In this document: in pieces, positions 18,334-27,339 of the stretch
How positions within the stretch are numbered: position 1 is the first letter of the stretch
Layout of the letters: every line of letters starts with the position of its first letter
NCBI GenBank assembly: GCA_900539695.1
Contig: UQDG01000001.1
Location: forward strand, 62,001-126,000
From: an uncultured Oscillospiraceae bacterium
GTDB taxonomy: Bacteria; Bacillota; Clostridia; Oscillospirales; Ruminococcaceae
DNA length: 64,000 bases
Direction: 5' to 3'
Notes under the pieces: model-generated
Databases searched by the model: none
Told to the model about the DNA's origin: nothing
What the model saw: only the letters and a program-made list of their open reading frames with translations
Program-made: the position numbers and the translations under genes

Positions 18334-18506
18334 GGTAAACTCCTTTCCCCAAAAAGCAAAAAGCGCAGTGCGGCCCGTATGGGTACACTGCGCTATACTT
18401 CTACTGCGATACCGGCAGGGTACAGGGAACCCGCGTGATGACTGCGATGCTGCATCGTGTACTGCACGTAAGCTCCCCCTTTACTGATAAGTCAGGAAAA
18501 CCCTGT
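18334..18506 (-). ncRNA. Purine operon 5' leader, candidate attenuator or riboswitch of unassigned class
   Basis: About 170 nt of leader between the candidate start site near 18506 and purE. ACAGGG at the 5' end can pair with CCCTGT about 75 nt later. The enclosed part holds a CTGA-CTTA-TCAG hairpin and a CGATG-CAG-CATCG hairpin. CGCAGT occurs three times, and each copy can pair with the 3' arm of the downstream terminator. I could not match it to purine, ZTP, PRPP or THF riboswitch consensus features, so the sensing mechanism is open. Confidence 0.55.
18351..18394 (-). terminator. Leader terminator directly upstream of purE
   Basis: On the minus strand AGCGCAGTG pairs with CACTGCGCT across a 15-base loop and runs into TTTTGCTTTTT. 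It ends 17 bases before the purE start, the position expected for transcription attenuation. Confidence 0.85.
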
Positions 18507-18512
18507 AAGAGT

Positions 18513-18541
18513 AGTGTAAAGCGTAGGAGAACAAATTGCAA
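18513..18541 (-). promoter_or_regulatory. Promoter of the purine operon
   Basis: TTGCAA, 17 bases, TACACT on the minus strand, placing the start near 18506. Confidence 0.65.
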
Positions 18542-18734
18542 GATGGGTTTGTCTTTTTCAGCCAAAAAACCACGAGGGTGAGTTTTGACCGGCGCTTTTT
18601 GTCGTTTTTGATGGGGTTTGCAGGACAAAGGTATGACTTTAACCGGACGATGCACCGGACACGGCACAGGCTACTATAATGTACGGCGGGCGTATACAGC
18701 ACGGGCAGGGGAGCGCTGCACGGGAAACTTTCTG

Positions 18735-18764
18735 TTGCCGTGGATGGGCGTTGTATGCTACAAT
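18735..18764 (+). promoter_or_regulatory. Promoter of the PsiE-like gene
   Basis: TTGCCG, 18 bases, TACAAT, with a TG one base before the -10 (extended -10). Confidence 0.55.
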
Positions 18765-18799
18765 ACAAGCAGAATTTTTATGAAATGAGGAATTTCCCC

Positions 18800-19297
18800 A
18801 TGTCTTTGAAGGATTACGAACCCCGCATTGCCAAAAGTGCGCTGCACCGCAGGGAAGAACACGTCAAGCAGGTCTTTCGCGACCAGGTGGCTGAGGCGGC
18901 CGGGCTGCTGGAAGTGGTGCTTTCGGCCATTGTGCTGGTGGCGCTGCTGCTGAGCGTGGCGCCCCTGCTGCAATTACTGCCGGGCCTGCTGACCCACGGC
19001 AACAGTGTGGAAGTGCGGGAGTTTTTGGAACGGGCGCTGGATATTGTCATCGGCATTGAGTTTATCAAGATGCTGGCCAAGCACAGCCCCGGCAGCGTGC
19101 TGGAAGTGCTGCTGTATGCCATCGCCCGCCACATGATCGTTGGCCACGAGGATGCCGTGCAGAACCTTGTCAGCGTGGGGGCGATTGCGCTGATCTTTAT
19201 TATCCGCAAGTTCTTCTTCGTCCCTTCCTTCGGCCACAAAATGCCCGGCGGGGATTTAGCGCCGGATATTAAGGAAAAGGAAAAAGAGGAAGAATAA
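18800..19297 (+). CDS. PsiE-like (phosphate-starvation-inducible E family) membrane protein
   Basis: 165 residues from the ATG at 18800; an in-frame ATG at 18785 is an alternative. Four hydrophobic segments can be seen at about residues 35-60, 75-95, 100-120 and 125-145. The stretch FLERALDIVIGIEFIKMLAKH and VLEVLLYAIARHMIV resembles the PsiE family, whose biochemical role is unknown. The C-terminus is a Lys/Glu tail. It stands alone with its own promoter and is divergent from the purine operon. Family assignment is by pattern recognition. Confidence 0.72.
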   Translation: MSLKDYEPRIAKSALHRREEHVKQVFRDQVAEAAGLLEVVLSAIVLVALLLSVAPLLQLLPGLLTHGNSVEVREFLERALDIVIGIEFIKMLAKHSPGSVLEVLLYAIARHMIVGHEDAVQNLVSVGAIALIFIIRKFFFVPSFGHKMPGGDLAPDIKEKEKEEE

Positions 19298-19313
19298 AAA
19301 AGTGTAGAGCATA

Positions 19314-19344
19314 TTGCAGGGGCGCACAGTGTGCGCCCCTGCAA
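19314..19344. repeat. Perfect TTGCAGGGGC palindrome, probable terminator
   Basis: Two 15-base arms (TTGCAGGGGCGCACA and its exact complement) around one base, followed by TTGTTTT. It belongs to the GTAGGGGC repeat family and is well placed to end the PsiE-like transcript. Confidence 0.8.
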
Positions 19345-19363
19345 TTGTTTTAAGAATGCGCAC

Positions 19364-19546
19364 AAAAAAGCCCCCTCTGGGAGGGGGCTCCGGCGATAGC
19401 CGGTGGGGGAGAGAGCCTGCGATTCAGCAGCAGCTAAACTTTAGGTCTCTCCCTTAGTCGCCTGCGGCGACAGCGCTCCCCTTCTGGCGCTTCGCGCCAT
19501 CTCCCCCGTATCGAGGAAGTCTGTCTCACAGAGGGAGCCTTTTTAT
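19364..19546. repeat. Multi-hairpin MITE-like intergenic element, copy 1
   Basis: About 180 bases made almost wholly of short palindromes: AGCCCCCTCTGGGAGGGGGCT at the left end, GTCGCCTGCGGCGAC, GGCGCTTCGCGCC, and a right end reading AGGGAGCCTTTTT. On the minus strand the left-end hairpin is followed by TTTTTT, so it also serves as terminator for the phosphorylase gene. A related element lies at 46116-46319. No coding capacity. Confidence 0.7.
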
Positions 19547-19560
19547 TGCCTGCTAAAGGG

Positions 19561-21996
19561 TTACCCCATCACGACCTTGACCTGCACGGTGGTCCCGGCG
19601 GGGGCGGGGGAGAGGGTGTTGGTGGGGACGGGCTGGCCGTTTACCGTCATAGACGCAACGCCTTTTTCGGCGTGGGCGGTGTTGTCTACCGTAATTTCAT
19701 ACGTTGCCCCGCGCCAGACGCGGCGCAGGGTGAAGCCGTCCATCTCGTGGGGGAGACAGGGGTCAATTTTCAGCCCCGCCAGCGTGGGCTGGATGCCAAG
19801 GATGTACTGGCTCACATCCACAAAGGTCCAGGCGGCGGTGCCGGTCAGCCAGCTGTTTTTCGCTTCGCCAAAGGTGGCGGCGTCACAGCCTGCCACCATC
19901 TGGCTGTAGACGTAAGGCTCGGTGCGGTGGATCTCGCTGATGTCCTCGATGTAGGCAGGACAGGTCTTTTTGTAAATCTCAAACGCCCGGTCGCCGTGGC
20001 CGACGACGGTCTCGGCACAGCTGACCCAGGGGTTGTTGTGGCAGAATATGCCTGCGTTCTCCTTGTAGCCCGGGGGGTAGCTGGAAATTTCGCCCAGCTC
20101 CAGATGATACTTGGTATAAGCAGGCTGCAGCAAAACAATACCGTACTTGGTGTCCAGCCGGGTCTGTACGCTCTGCAGCGCGGTCACGGCCTCGCCGGTG
20201 TCCACGCCGATGCCCGCCATGACACACATGCCCTGGGGCTCGATGAAGATCTGGCCTTCCTCGCACTCCTGTCCGCCGACCACATGGCCGTAGGCATCGT
20301 AGGCGCGGCGGAACCATTTGCCGTCCCACCCGGCGGTGAGGGCGGCGTGCTCCATCTTGGCGACTTCGTCCCGCACAGCGGCGGCTTCATCGGCGTGGTT
20401 GGTGGCTTCAAGAATCTCGGCAAACTCGTTGCCGTATTTAACATACATACCTGCGATAAAAACGCTCTCGGCCACCGGGCCTTCACTGGGACCGGTGGTC
20501 TGGAAGCTCTCGCCAGGCGTGTCGCTGAAGCAGTTCAGGTTCAGGCAGTCGTTCCAGTCGGCGCGGCCAATCAGCGGCAGGCCGTGGGGGCCTTTGTGGG
20601 TCGTCAGGTAGCCAAAGCTGCGGCGCAGGTGTTCCAGCAGCGGCTGGGCGAGGGTGTGGTCGTTGTCGAAGTCCACCTGCTCGTCCAAGATGCTCATGTC
20701 GCCGGTCTCGCCCAGGTAGGCGTAGACGGCGGCGATCAGCCACAGCGGGTCATCGTTGAAGCCGGAGCCAACGTCCATGTTGCCCTTTTTGGTCAGCGGC
20801 TGGTACTGGTGGTAGGCGCTGCCGTCGGGAAACTGTGTGGCGGCGATATCCAGAATACGCTCGCGGGCGCGGGCGGGGATGAGGTGCACAAAGCCCAGCA
20901 AGTCCTGGCAACTGTCCCGGAAACCCATGCCGCGGCCGGTGCCGCTCTCGTAGTAGCTGGCGGAACGGCTCATGTTGAAGGTGACCATGCACTGGTACTG
21001 GTTCCAGATATTCACCATACGGTCGAGCTTTTTGTCGCTGCTCCTGACCGCGTAGGTGGACAGCAGGCTGTTCCAGTGGGTGTGCAGCTTGGCCAGGGCT
21101 TCATCCACCTGCGCGTCGGTAGCATAGCGGGCCATCAGCTCATGGGCGCGGGTCTTGTTGATGACGCCGGGGGCGGCCCACTTTTCCTCCTGCGGGTTCT
21201 CGATGTAGCCCAGCATATAAATTAAGCTGCGGCTCTCGCCGGGGTTTAGCGTTACGTTGATTTGGTGTACGCCGACCGGTGCCCAGCCGTGGGCGACGGA
21301 GTTGGTGCAGGCACCTTTTTCTACCACTTCGGGGTTGGCATTGCTGCGCCAGGCACCCAAAAAGGCATCCCGGCTGGTGTCAAAGCCGTCTACCGGCGCG
21401 TTGACGGTGTACAGCGCGTAGTGGTCGCGGCGCTCACGGTATTCGGTCTTGTGGTAGATCGTACTGCCCTCTACCTCGACCTCGCCGGTGGAGAAGTTGC
21501 GCTGGAAGTTGGTGGAATCGTCCACGGCGTTCCACAAACAGAACTCTACATAGCTGAATACAGTAAACGATTTCGGCGCGTCGCTTTCGTTGGTCAGTAC
21601 CAGACGGTCGATCTCGCAGTTGTCGCCCACGGGCACGAACAGCTCCAGCCGCGCAGCCAGCCTGTTCTTTTTGCCGGTGATGATGCTGTAACCCAGACCG
21701 TGGCGGCACTCGTAAAAATCCAGCTCGGTCTGGGTGGGCTGCCAGCCGGGGTTCCAGATGGTGCTGCCCTCTTTAATATAGTAATAGCGGCCGTTAGAAT
21801 CCGCAGGTACGTTATTATACCGGTAGCGGGTGATGCGGCGGAGCTTGGCGTCCTTGTAAAAACTGTAGCCGCCCGCCGTGTGGGAGACAAGGCTAAAGAA
21901 AGCCTCGCTGCCCAGGTAGTTGATCCACGGCAGCGGCGTGCGCGGGGTGGTGATGACGTATTCCCGTGCGTCGTCGTCAAAGTGACCGAACTTCAT
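19561..21996 (-). CDS. Cellobiose phosphorylase (GH94)
   Basis: Phosphorolyses cellobiose to glucose 1-phosphate and glucose in the cytoplasm, saving one ATP per disaccharide. The 811 residues match the length of clostridial cellobiose phosphorylases, and the N-terminus ([42 protein letters not shown]) resembles the Clostridium thermocellum enzyme closely. The general acid is Asp483 in [10 protein letters not shown]. The frame is open 48 codons upstream, but only the ATG at 21996 has a GGAGAGG site. It is divergent from the lacI gene and carries an operator identical to that at the lacI promoter. Confidence 0.94.
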   Translation of the reverse strand: MKFGHFDDDAREYVITTPRTPLPWINYLGSEAFFSLVSHTAGGYSFYKDAKLRRITRYRYNNVPADSNGRYYYIKEGSTIWNPGWQPTQTELDFYECRHGLGYSIITGKKNRLAARLELFVPVGDNCEIDRLVLTNESDAPKSFTVFSYVEFCLWNAVDDSTNFQRNFSTGEVEVEGSTIYHKTEYRERRDHYALYTVNAPVDGFDTSRDAFLGAWRSNANPEVVEKGACTNSVAHGWAPVGVHQINVTLNPGESRSLIYMLGYIENPQEEKWAAPGVINKTRAHELMARYATDAQVDEALAKLHTHWNSLLSTYAVRSSDKKLDRMVNIWNQYQCMVTFNMSRSASYYESGTGRGMGFRDSCQDLLGFVHLIPARARERILDIAATQFPDGSAYHQYQPLTKKGNMDVGSGFNDDPLWLIAAVYAYLGETGDMSILDEQVDFDNDHTLAQPLLEHLRRSFGYLTTHKGPHGLPLIGRADWNDCLNLNCFSDTPGESFQTTGPSEGPVAESVFIAGMYVKYGNEFAEILEATNHADEAAAVRDEVAKMEHAALTAGWDGKWFRRAYDAYGHVVGGQECEEGQIFIEPQGMCVMAGIGVDTGEAVTALQSVQTRLDTKYGIVLLQPAYTKYHLELGEISSYPPGYKENAGIFCHNNPWVSCAETVVGHGDRAFEIYKKTCPAYIEDISEIHRTEPYVYSQMVAGCDAATFGEAKNSWLTGTAAWTFVDVSQYILGIQPTLAGLKIDPCLPHEMDGFTLRRVWRGATYEITVDNTAHAEKGVASMTVNGQPVPTNTLSPAPAGTTVQVKVVMG

Positions 21997-22046
21997 AGAG
22001 ATCCTCTCCTTACAAATGGGATGTCTGTTTTTTGAAAAGTTCAAGT

Positions 22047-22060
22047 CGAAAACGATTAAG
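22047..22060. promoter_or_regulatory. LacI-family operator at the phosphorylase promoter
   Basis: CGAAAACGATTAAG, identical over 14 bases to the site at 22496-22509. It begins about 5 bases after the predicted start of the minus-strand phosphorylase transcript. Confidence 0.75.
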
Positions 22061-22071
22061 TTGTTACCTCT

Positions 22072-22100
22072 ACAATAGCGCATTTCTTCGGCAATTGCAA
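22072..22100 (-). promoter_or_regulatory. Promoter of the cellobiose phosphorylase gene
   Basis: TTGCAA, 17 bases, TATTGT on the minus strand, about 75 bases before the gene. Confidence 0.65.
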
Positions 22101-22459
22101 GACTTATGCGTAAAAATAACGATGATTTGGCAAGTTTCACAATTTCGCCGGCTAAAATCTGGCACGAAAGCCCATCTATACCTTATTTATAATAGGAGTC
22201 GTGGGAGGGCGCGGCCCGGAAACTTTCATGAACCGCCTGCAAAATCCCCGCATAACACCCATACACCGCCAGCCTGGCACCCCCAAAACCGCCTGTGTTC
22301 ACCCTGCCAGCGAAACCATAAGCAGCGCTTCCCTGCAAAATCACCCCGGATTTCGACAGAAATTCACGAAAACAGCAAACGAAACTGCCAAAAGACGGAC
22401 TTCTGATTTTTGCAAAACGCCAAATTGTATCGATGTGCACAAAAAATCGTAAAAAGCGC
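22101..22459. other. Non-coding stretch between divergent promoters
   Basis: About 360 bases, A/C-rich on the plus strand, with no convincing ORF, hairpin array or repeat. Short ORFs here lack ribosome binding sites and family resemblance. I see nothing definite beyond spacing the two promoters. Confidence 0.5.
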
Positions 22460-22488
22460 TTGATTTTGTAGTTGACCTGTTGTATAGT
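22460..22488 (+). promoter_or_regulatory. Promoter of lacI and probably the transporter genes
   Basis: TTGATT, 17 bases, TATAGT. The predicted start falls immediately before the operator at 22496. Confidence 0.65.
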
Positions 22489-22495
22489 GAAGATG

Positions 22496-22509
22496 CGAAA
22501 ACGATTAAG
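22496..22509. promoter_or_regulatory. LacI-family operator at the lacI promoter
   Basis: CGAAAACGATTAAG directly at the predicted transcription start, the second copy of the operator, which implies autoregulation. Confidence 0.75.
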
Positions 22510-22567
22510 GGACGCAAAACTCAAACAAAGCGATCCAAACCAAACACATGACCGGGAGGTGGTACTC

Positions 22568-23584
22568 ATGGCATCCATCAAGGACATCGCAAAAGCCTGC
22601 GGGGTCTCGGTAGCTACCGTGAGCAAGGCGCTGAACGGCCATAACGACATCAGCCAGGCCACCAAAGAGAAGGTCCGCGAGGCTGCCCGCCAGCTGGGGT
22701 ACATGCCCAACAGCGCCGCCCGCGCCTTAAAGACCAACCGCACCTACAACCTGGGCGTCCTTTTTGTGGACGAAGCCCAGAGCGGCCTGACCCATGAGTT
22801 CTTCGCCGCCGTGCTGGACAGCTTCAAGCGCCACGCCGAGGGCAGGGGCTACGACATCACCTTTATCAACCACAACATTGGCCACAGCCATTCCAGTTAC
22901 TTAGAGCATTGCCGCTACCGCGGCGTTGACGGTGTGATCGCCGCCTGTGTACAGTTTGACGACCCCGAGGTCGTGGAGCTGGCTTACAGCAATCTGCCGC
23001 TGGTCACGGTCGACCATGTGTTCAACAACCGGGCTGCGGTGCTCTCCGATAACGTGGACGGCATCCGCCAGCTGGTGGATCAGCTCACCGCCTTGGGGCA
23101 TGAGCGCATCGCCTACATCCACGGCGAACAGCACAGCGCCGTTACCCAAAAGCGTCTGGTCGGTTTCTACCGCGCCTGCGCCGCCCACGGCATCACGGTG
23201 CCGGATGAATACGTCATCGCCGGTACCTACCGCGACGCCATCGGCTGCGCCAAGGCCACCCGCCAGCTGCTCAGCTTACCCCAGCGGCCCACGGCGATCC
23301 TGTTCCCGGACGACTTCTCCGCCATCGGCGGTGTGCAGGCCATCCGGGAGGAAGGGCTGCTGATCCCGCGGGACATCTCGGTAGCCGGTTACGACGGCAA
23401 CCTCATCTCGCAGGTCATGTCGCCGCAGCTGACCACCTACCGCCAGGACACCGAGGCCATGGGCAAGGCCGCCGCCGAGCTGCTGATCGAGGAGATCGAA
23501 TCCCCCCGCACCGCTTTGCCGGAGCAGCGGCTCATCGCCGGCAGCTTCGCCCGCGGAGAATCCATCGACACACCGCACCGCTGA
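22568..23584 (+). CDS. LacI-family transcriptional regulator of the cellobiose genes
   Basis: 338 residues. The N-terminal helix-turn-helix is SIKDIAKACGVSVATVSKALNG, and the hinge and periplasmic-binding-like domain follow (YNLGVLFVDE, GVDGVIAAC, LPLVTVDHVF, GHERIAYIHG, PTAILFPDDFSAIG, ISVAGYDG). The ATG at 22568 has GGGAGG upstream; 32 extra in-frame codons before it lack one. It lies between the divergent phosphorylase and the sugar ABC transporter and should repress both in the absence of a sugar effector, probably cellobiose or a derivative. The effector is inferred from the neighbouring enzymes. Confidence 0.93.
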   Translation: MASIKDIAKACGVSVATVSKALNGHNDISQATKEKVREAARQLGYMPNSAARALKTNRTYNLGVLFVDEAQSGLTHEFFAAVLDSFKRHAEGRGYDITFINHNIGHSHSSYLEHCRYRGVDGVIAACVQFDDPEVVELAYSNLPLVTVDHVFNNRAAVLSDNVDGIRQLVDQLTALGHERIAYIHGEQHSAVTQKRLVGFYRACAAHGITVPDEYVIAGTYRDAIGCAKATRQLLSLPQRPTAILFPDDFSAIGGVQAIREEGLLIPRDISVAGYDGNLISQVMSPQLTTYRQDTEAMGKAAAELLIEEIESPRTALPEQRLIAGSFARGESIDTPHR

Positions 23585-23678
23585 CCCATTCCACTGTAAA
23601 CAAGCCTGCATGCGCAGCGGGCTTATTAAAAAATGTAATTTCATGATCAAGTTTCTTTAAAAGGAGGAAAACATCATT

Positions 23679-25136
23679 ATGAAAAAGGCACTCAGTTTAC
23701 TGACCGCGACTGCTATGGCAGCCACCCTGCTCACCGGATGCGGCTCAGGCGCCGCCAGCTCGTCCGCAGCACCTGCCGCTGACTCCACCTCTACCGATGC
23801 CAGCAGCACCGCCGCAGAACCCGCCGCCGATGATACCGCCGAGGAGGGCAAGGTCCTGAATATCTGGTGCTGGAACGACGAGTTCCAGTCCCGCTTCAAC
23901 GATTACTACCCCGGCGTCGTCTCTGTGGCCGACGATAAGTCCACCACCGAACTGGACAACGGCGTGACCGTGAAATGGACCATCAACCCCAACGACAACA
24001 ACAACTACCAGAACAAGCTGGACGAAGCCCTGCTGAAGCAGGACAGTGCCGCCGATGATGACAAGATCGACATCTTCCTGATCGAGGCTGACTACGCGCT
24101 GAAGTACGTCGACTCCGAGTACACGCTGGACGTCAAGGGCGACATCGGCCTGACCGATGACGACCTGAAGGACCAGTACCAGTACACCAAGGACATCGTC
24201 ACCGTTGATGGCGTCCAGAAGGGCACCACCTGGCAGGCGACCCCCGGCCTGTTTGCCTACCGCCGCAGCATCGCCAAGAATGTGCTGGGCACCGATGATC
24301 CCACCGAAGTCCAGGCTGCACTGAGCGATTGGGATAAGTTCAACGATGTGGCCAAGCAGGCCGCTGCCAAGGGCTACAAGATGCTCTCCGGCTACGATGA
24401 TTCCTACCGCACCTTCTCCAACAACGTGTCCGCCGGTTGGGTGGACGGCACCACCGTCAAGGTCGACCACAACATCATGAGCTGGGTCGATCAGACCAAG
24501 GATTACACCGACAACGGTTACAACAACAAGACCAGCCTGTGGAGCGACCAGTGGGCCGCTGACCAGGGTCCTTCCGGTAAGGTCTTCGGCTTCTTCTACT
24601 CCACTTGGGGCATCAACTTCACCCTGCTGGGCAACTCTCTTGAAACCCCGACCTCTGAGGGCGGCAAGGAAGAAGTTGGCAACGGCATCTACGGCGACTA
24701 CGCAGTCTGCCAGGGTCCTCAGCCTTATTACTGGGGCGGCACCTGGATCTGCGCTGCTGCCGGAACCGATAACATCCCCACCATCAAGGACGTTATGCTG
24801 AAGCTGACCTGTGACTCCGACATCATGACCCAGATCACCAAGGATACCCAGGACTACACCAACTGCAAGAGCGCTATGGACGCCATCGCTGCCGATCCCG
24901 ACTTCGGCTCCGACTTCCTGGGCGGCCAGAACCACATTGCTCTGTTCGCAGAGGTTGCACCTACCATCGATATGTCTAACGCCGGCCCCTATGACCAGGG
25001 CTGCAACGAGACCTTCCAGAGCTGCTTCAAGGATTACTTCGACGGCACCGTCGACATCGACACTGCAAAGCAGAACTTTGAGGATCAGATCAAGGTCAAG
25101 TATCCTGAGCTGACCAGCGTGGAATGGCCCGCATAA
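23679..25136 (+). CDS. Carbohydrate ABC transporter substrate-binding lipoprotein
   Basis: A 485-residue extracellular solute-binding protein. The signal peptide ends in the lipobox LLTGC with the lipidated Cys21. An Ala/Ser/Thr-rich linker follows (about 22-55), then the binding domain from VLNIWCWNDEF. It delivers an oligosaccharide, probably cellobiose or cello-oligosaccharides, to the two permeases downstream. An AAAAGGAGG site precedes the start. A terminator after the gene probably makes this component more abundant than the permeases. No ATPase gene is in the cluster; a shared MsmK/UgpC-type ATPase encoded elsewhere is the usual solution. Confidence 0.93.
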   Translation: MKKALSLLTATAMAATLLTGCGSGAASSSAAPAADSTSTDASSTAAEPAADDTAEEGKVLNIWCWNDEFQSRFNDYYPGVVSVADDKSTTELDNGVTVKWTINPNDNNNYQNKLDEALLKQDSAADDDKIDIFLIEADYALKYVDSEYTLDVKGDIGLTDDDLKDQYQYTKDIVTVDGVQKGTTWQATPGLFAYRRSIAKNVLGTDDPTEVQAALSDWDKFNDVAKQAAAKGYKMLSGYDDSYRTFSNNVSAGWVDGTTVKVDHNIMSWVDQTKDYTDNGYNNKTSLWSDQWAADQGPSGKVFGFFYSTWGINFTLLGNSLETPTSEGGKEEVGNGIYGDYAVCQGPQPYYWGGTWICAAAGTDNIPTIKDVMLKLTCDSDIMTQITKDTQDYTNCKSAMDAIAADPDFGSDFLGGQNHIALFAEVAPTIDMSNAGPYDQGCNETFQSCFKDYFDGTVDIDTAKQNFEDQIKVKYPELTSVEWPA

Positions 25137-25176
25137 GTTGGGACTTACACCTGAACACGAAACCGTAAACGCCATA

Positions 25177-25214
25177 CCAGGGGCGGGGGAGAGACGCCCG
25201 CCCCTGGTTTTATT
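25177..25214 (+). terminator. Partial terminator between binding protein and permeases
   Basis: CCAGGGGCGGG pairs with CCCGCCCCTGG and runs into TTTTATTTT. It lies within the operon, as often seen after solute-binding protein genes. Confidence 0.8.
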
Positions 25215-25300
25215 TTAACCGCAAGGCCGTTGGCCTGTAACATGCAAAAGGCTCTGCCCCCAGCAGGGCAATGCCCGTACAGCTAAGGAGGGCGAGACTT

Positions 25301-26278
25301 ATGAAAACCAAGAAAAAAGGCATGAGCTACGCCAAATGGGGTTACATCTTCCTGGCGCCGTTCTTCATCACCTTTTTCATTTTCCAGTTCTGGCCGCTGG
25401 CTACCACCATCTACTATTCCTTCTTTGAGTATTTCCGCAGCGGCCTAAAGATCATCGGCCCTAACTTTGTTGGCTTGAAAAACTACGCTGCCATGATCAA
25501 AGAAGTGCCCAAGTACTTTGGCAACACGATGATCATGTGGCTGATGGGCTTTATCCCGCAGATCGTGGTCTCGCTGCTGCTGGCGGCCTGGTTCACCGAC
25601 CTGCGGCTGAAACTAAAGTTCCAGGGGTTCTTCAAAACGGTCATCTACATGCCCAACCTGATTATGGCTTCGGCGTTTGCCATGCTGTTCTTTACGCTGT
25701 TCTCCAACGCCGAAACCGCGCCCATCAACTCCATCCTGCTCAAACTCGGCATCGTGAGCGAGCCGGTGCGCTGGCTATCCAACGTATGGACCGCCCGCGG
25801 GCTGGTGGGGCTGATGAACTTCCTGATGTGGTTCGGCAACACCACCATCATTTTGATGGCGGCCATCATGGGCGTTGACCCCGGCCTGTACGAGGCCGCC
25901 GAGCTGGACGGTGCTTCCTCGACCCAGATGTTCTGGAAGATCACCATCCCGCTCATCCGCCCGCTGCTGGTGTATACCCTCATCACCAGCCTGATCGGCG
26001 GTTTGCAGATGTTCGATGTACCGCAGGTTTTGACCAACGGCAAGGGCGACCCCAACGGCAGTACCAACACCATCATCATGTATCTGAACCAGCACCTTTA
26101 CAGCAAAAACTACGGCACGGCCGGCGCTATTTCGGTGCTGATGTTCCTGCTTTGCGCGGTGCTTTGCGTCATCATCTACTTTACCCTTACCCAGGAGGAT
26201 GACGGCCTGACCCGTGAGCAGCGCAAGGCCGAAAAAGCTCGTATCAAAGCAGCCAAGGCGGCTGCAAAGCATCATTAA
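25301..26278 (+). CDS. Sugar ABC transporter permease, MalF-like
   Basis: 325 residues with six hydrophobic segments. The EAA loop that docks the ATPase reads EAAELDGASSTQMFWKITIP, typical of the MalF/UgpA side. The ATG at 25301 follows AAGGAGGGCG; an upstream in-frame ATG lacks a site. The C-terminus is a Lys/Ala-rich tail. It forms the membrane channel together with the next gene. Confidence 0.94.
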   Translation: MKTKKKGMSYAKWGYIFLAPFFITFFIFQFWPLATTIYYSFFEYFRSGLKIIGPNFVGLKNYAAMIKEVPKYFGNTMIMWLMGFIPQIVVSLLLAAWFTDLRLKLKFQGFFKTVIYMPNLIMASAFAMLFFTLFSNAETAPINSILLKLGIVSEPVRWLSNVWTARGLVGLMNFLMWFGNTTIILMAAIMGVDPGLYEAAELDGASSTQMFWKITIPLIRPLLVYTLITSLIGGLQMFDVPQVLTNGKGDPNGSTNTIIMYLNQHLYSKNYGTAGAISVLMFLLCAVLCVIIYFTLTQEDDGLTREQRKAEKARIKAAKAAAKHH

Positions 26279-26297
26279 GGAAGGAGCGTGAAAGAGT

Positions 26298-27188
26298 ATG
26301 CCAAACGAGACCAAAACCGCAGCCACCAAGACCAAGGCAACGAAAATTCACGACCCTATGCTTACGCTGCAGCGTGCAGTTGCTTACATTGTGCTGTTTG
26401 TACTGTGCTTTGTCTGCCTGTTCTTCTTCTACGTGTTGATTGTCAACGCCACCCACAACAATTTTACCATCCAGCAGGGCTTTGACCCGCTGCCCCGCAC
26501 CAGCTTCGGCACCAACTTCTACAACACCACCCACGATGCCAACGTGCCAATTCTGAGCGGCCTGCGCAACAGCCTCATCGTTTCGGCGGCCTGCGCGGCG
26601 CTGTCGGTCTATTTCAGCGCGCTGACGGCCTACGCCATTTACGCCTACGACTTCAAGCTGCGCAAGCTGGCGTTCACCGTCATCCTGCTTATCATGACGA
26701 TGCCGACGCAGGTGTCGGCGCTGGGCTTCCTGAATTTGATGGACAAGATGAAGCTGACCAACACCCTGTGGCCGCTGATTCTGCCCAGCGTTGCCGCGCC
26801 CACCGTGTTCTTCTTCATGAAGCAGTACATGGATTCCAGCCTGCCGCGGGATATTATCGATGCAGCGCGCATTGACGGCAGCGGTGAGTTCCACACCTTC
26901 AACGCGGTCATCCTGCCGATCCTCAAGCCCGCCATGGCGGTGCAGGCCATCTTCAGCTTTGTGGGCGCGTGGAACAACTACTTTATCCCGGCGCTGATCA
27001 TCAACGACGCCAAGTGGAAGACGGTGCCCATCCTGGTTGCACAGCTGCGCAGCGCGGATTTCCTCAAGTTCGATATGGGCAAGGTGTACATGATGATCAC
27101 CATTGCGATCTTGCCGGTTATGATCGTCTACCTGCTTCTCTCGAAATATATCGTGCGAGGGGTTGCATTGGGCAGCGTTAAGGGGTAA
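26298..27188 (+). CDS. Sugar ABC transporter permease, MalG-like
   Basis: 296 residues, with a first membrane segment at about 30-55 and five more. The EAA loop is DAARIDGSGEFHTFNAVILP. It starts 19 bases after the first permease behind AAGGAAGGAG. The pair is typical of carbohydrate uptake CUT1 importers. A strong terminator follows. Confidence 0.94.
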   Translation: MPNETKTAATKTKATKIHDPMLTLQRAVAYIVLFVLCFVCLFFFYVLIVNATHNNFTIQQGFDPLPRTSFGTNFYNTTHDANVPILSGLRNSLIVSAACAALSVYFSALTAYAIYAYDFKLRKLAFTVILLIMTMPTQVSALGFLNLMDKMKLTNTLWPLILPSVAAPTVFFFMKQYMDSSLPRDIIDAARIDGSGEFHTFNAVILPILKPAMAVQAIFSFVGAWNNYFIPALIINDAKWKTVPILVAQLRSADFLKFDMGKVYMMITIAILPVMIVYLLLSKYIVRGVALGSVKG

Positions 27189-27203
27189 ACTAATACTAAG
27201 CAG

Positions 27204-27235
27204 AGGTGCAGTGGCAACGCGCTGCACCTTTTTTT
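27204..27235 (+). terminator. Terminator after the permease genes
   Basis: AGGTGCAG pairs with CTGCACCT across a 10-base loop, then seven T. Confidence 0.9.
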
Positions 27236-27271
27236 GATTGTGCAGATACGTGTGGGGTACATCGCGCACCC

Positions 27272-27304
27272 TTGCAGGGGTCGTTGCTCGCATCCGCCCC
27301 TACA
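27272..27304. repeat. GTAGGGGC-type palindromic repeat, degenerate copy
   Basis: TTGCAGGGGTCGTTGCTCGC with a return arm GCATCCGCCCCTACA; the interior pairs poorly. Confidence 0.65.
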
Positions 27305-27339
27305 TCCTCGTTTTTATCAGCAACCAGAGGGAGAAGAAT

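Noticed and set aside
18334..18506. Guanine, ZTP, PRPP or THF riboswitch before purE
   Set aside because: None of the conserved core sequences of these classes could be found on the leader strand; left as unassigned.
19561..22140. 859-residue form of the cellobiose phosphorylase
   Set aside because: The extra 48 codons cover the promoter and operator and do not match the family N-terminus, which begins MKFG.
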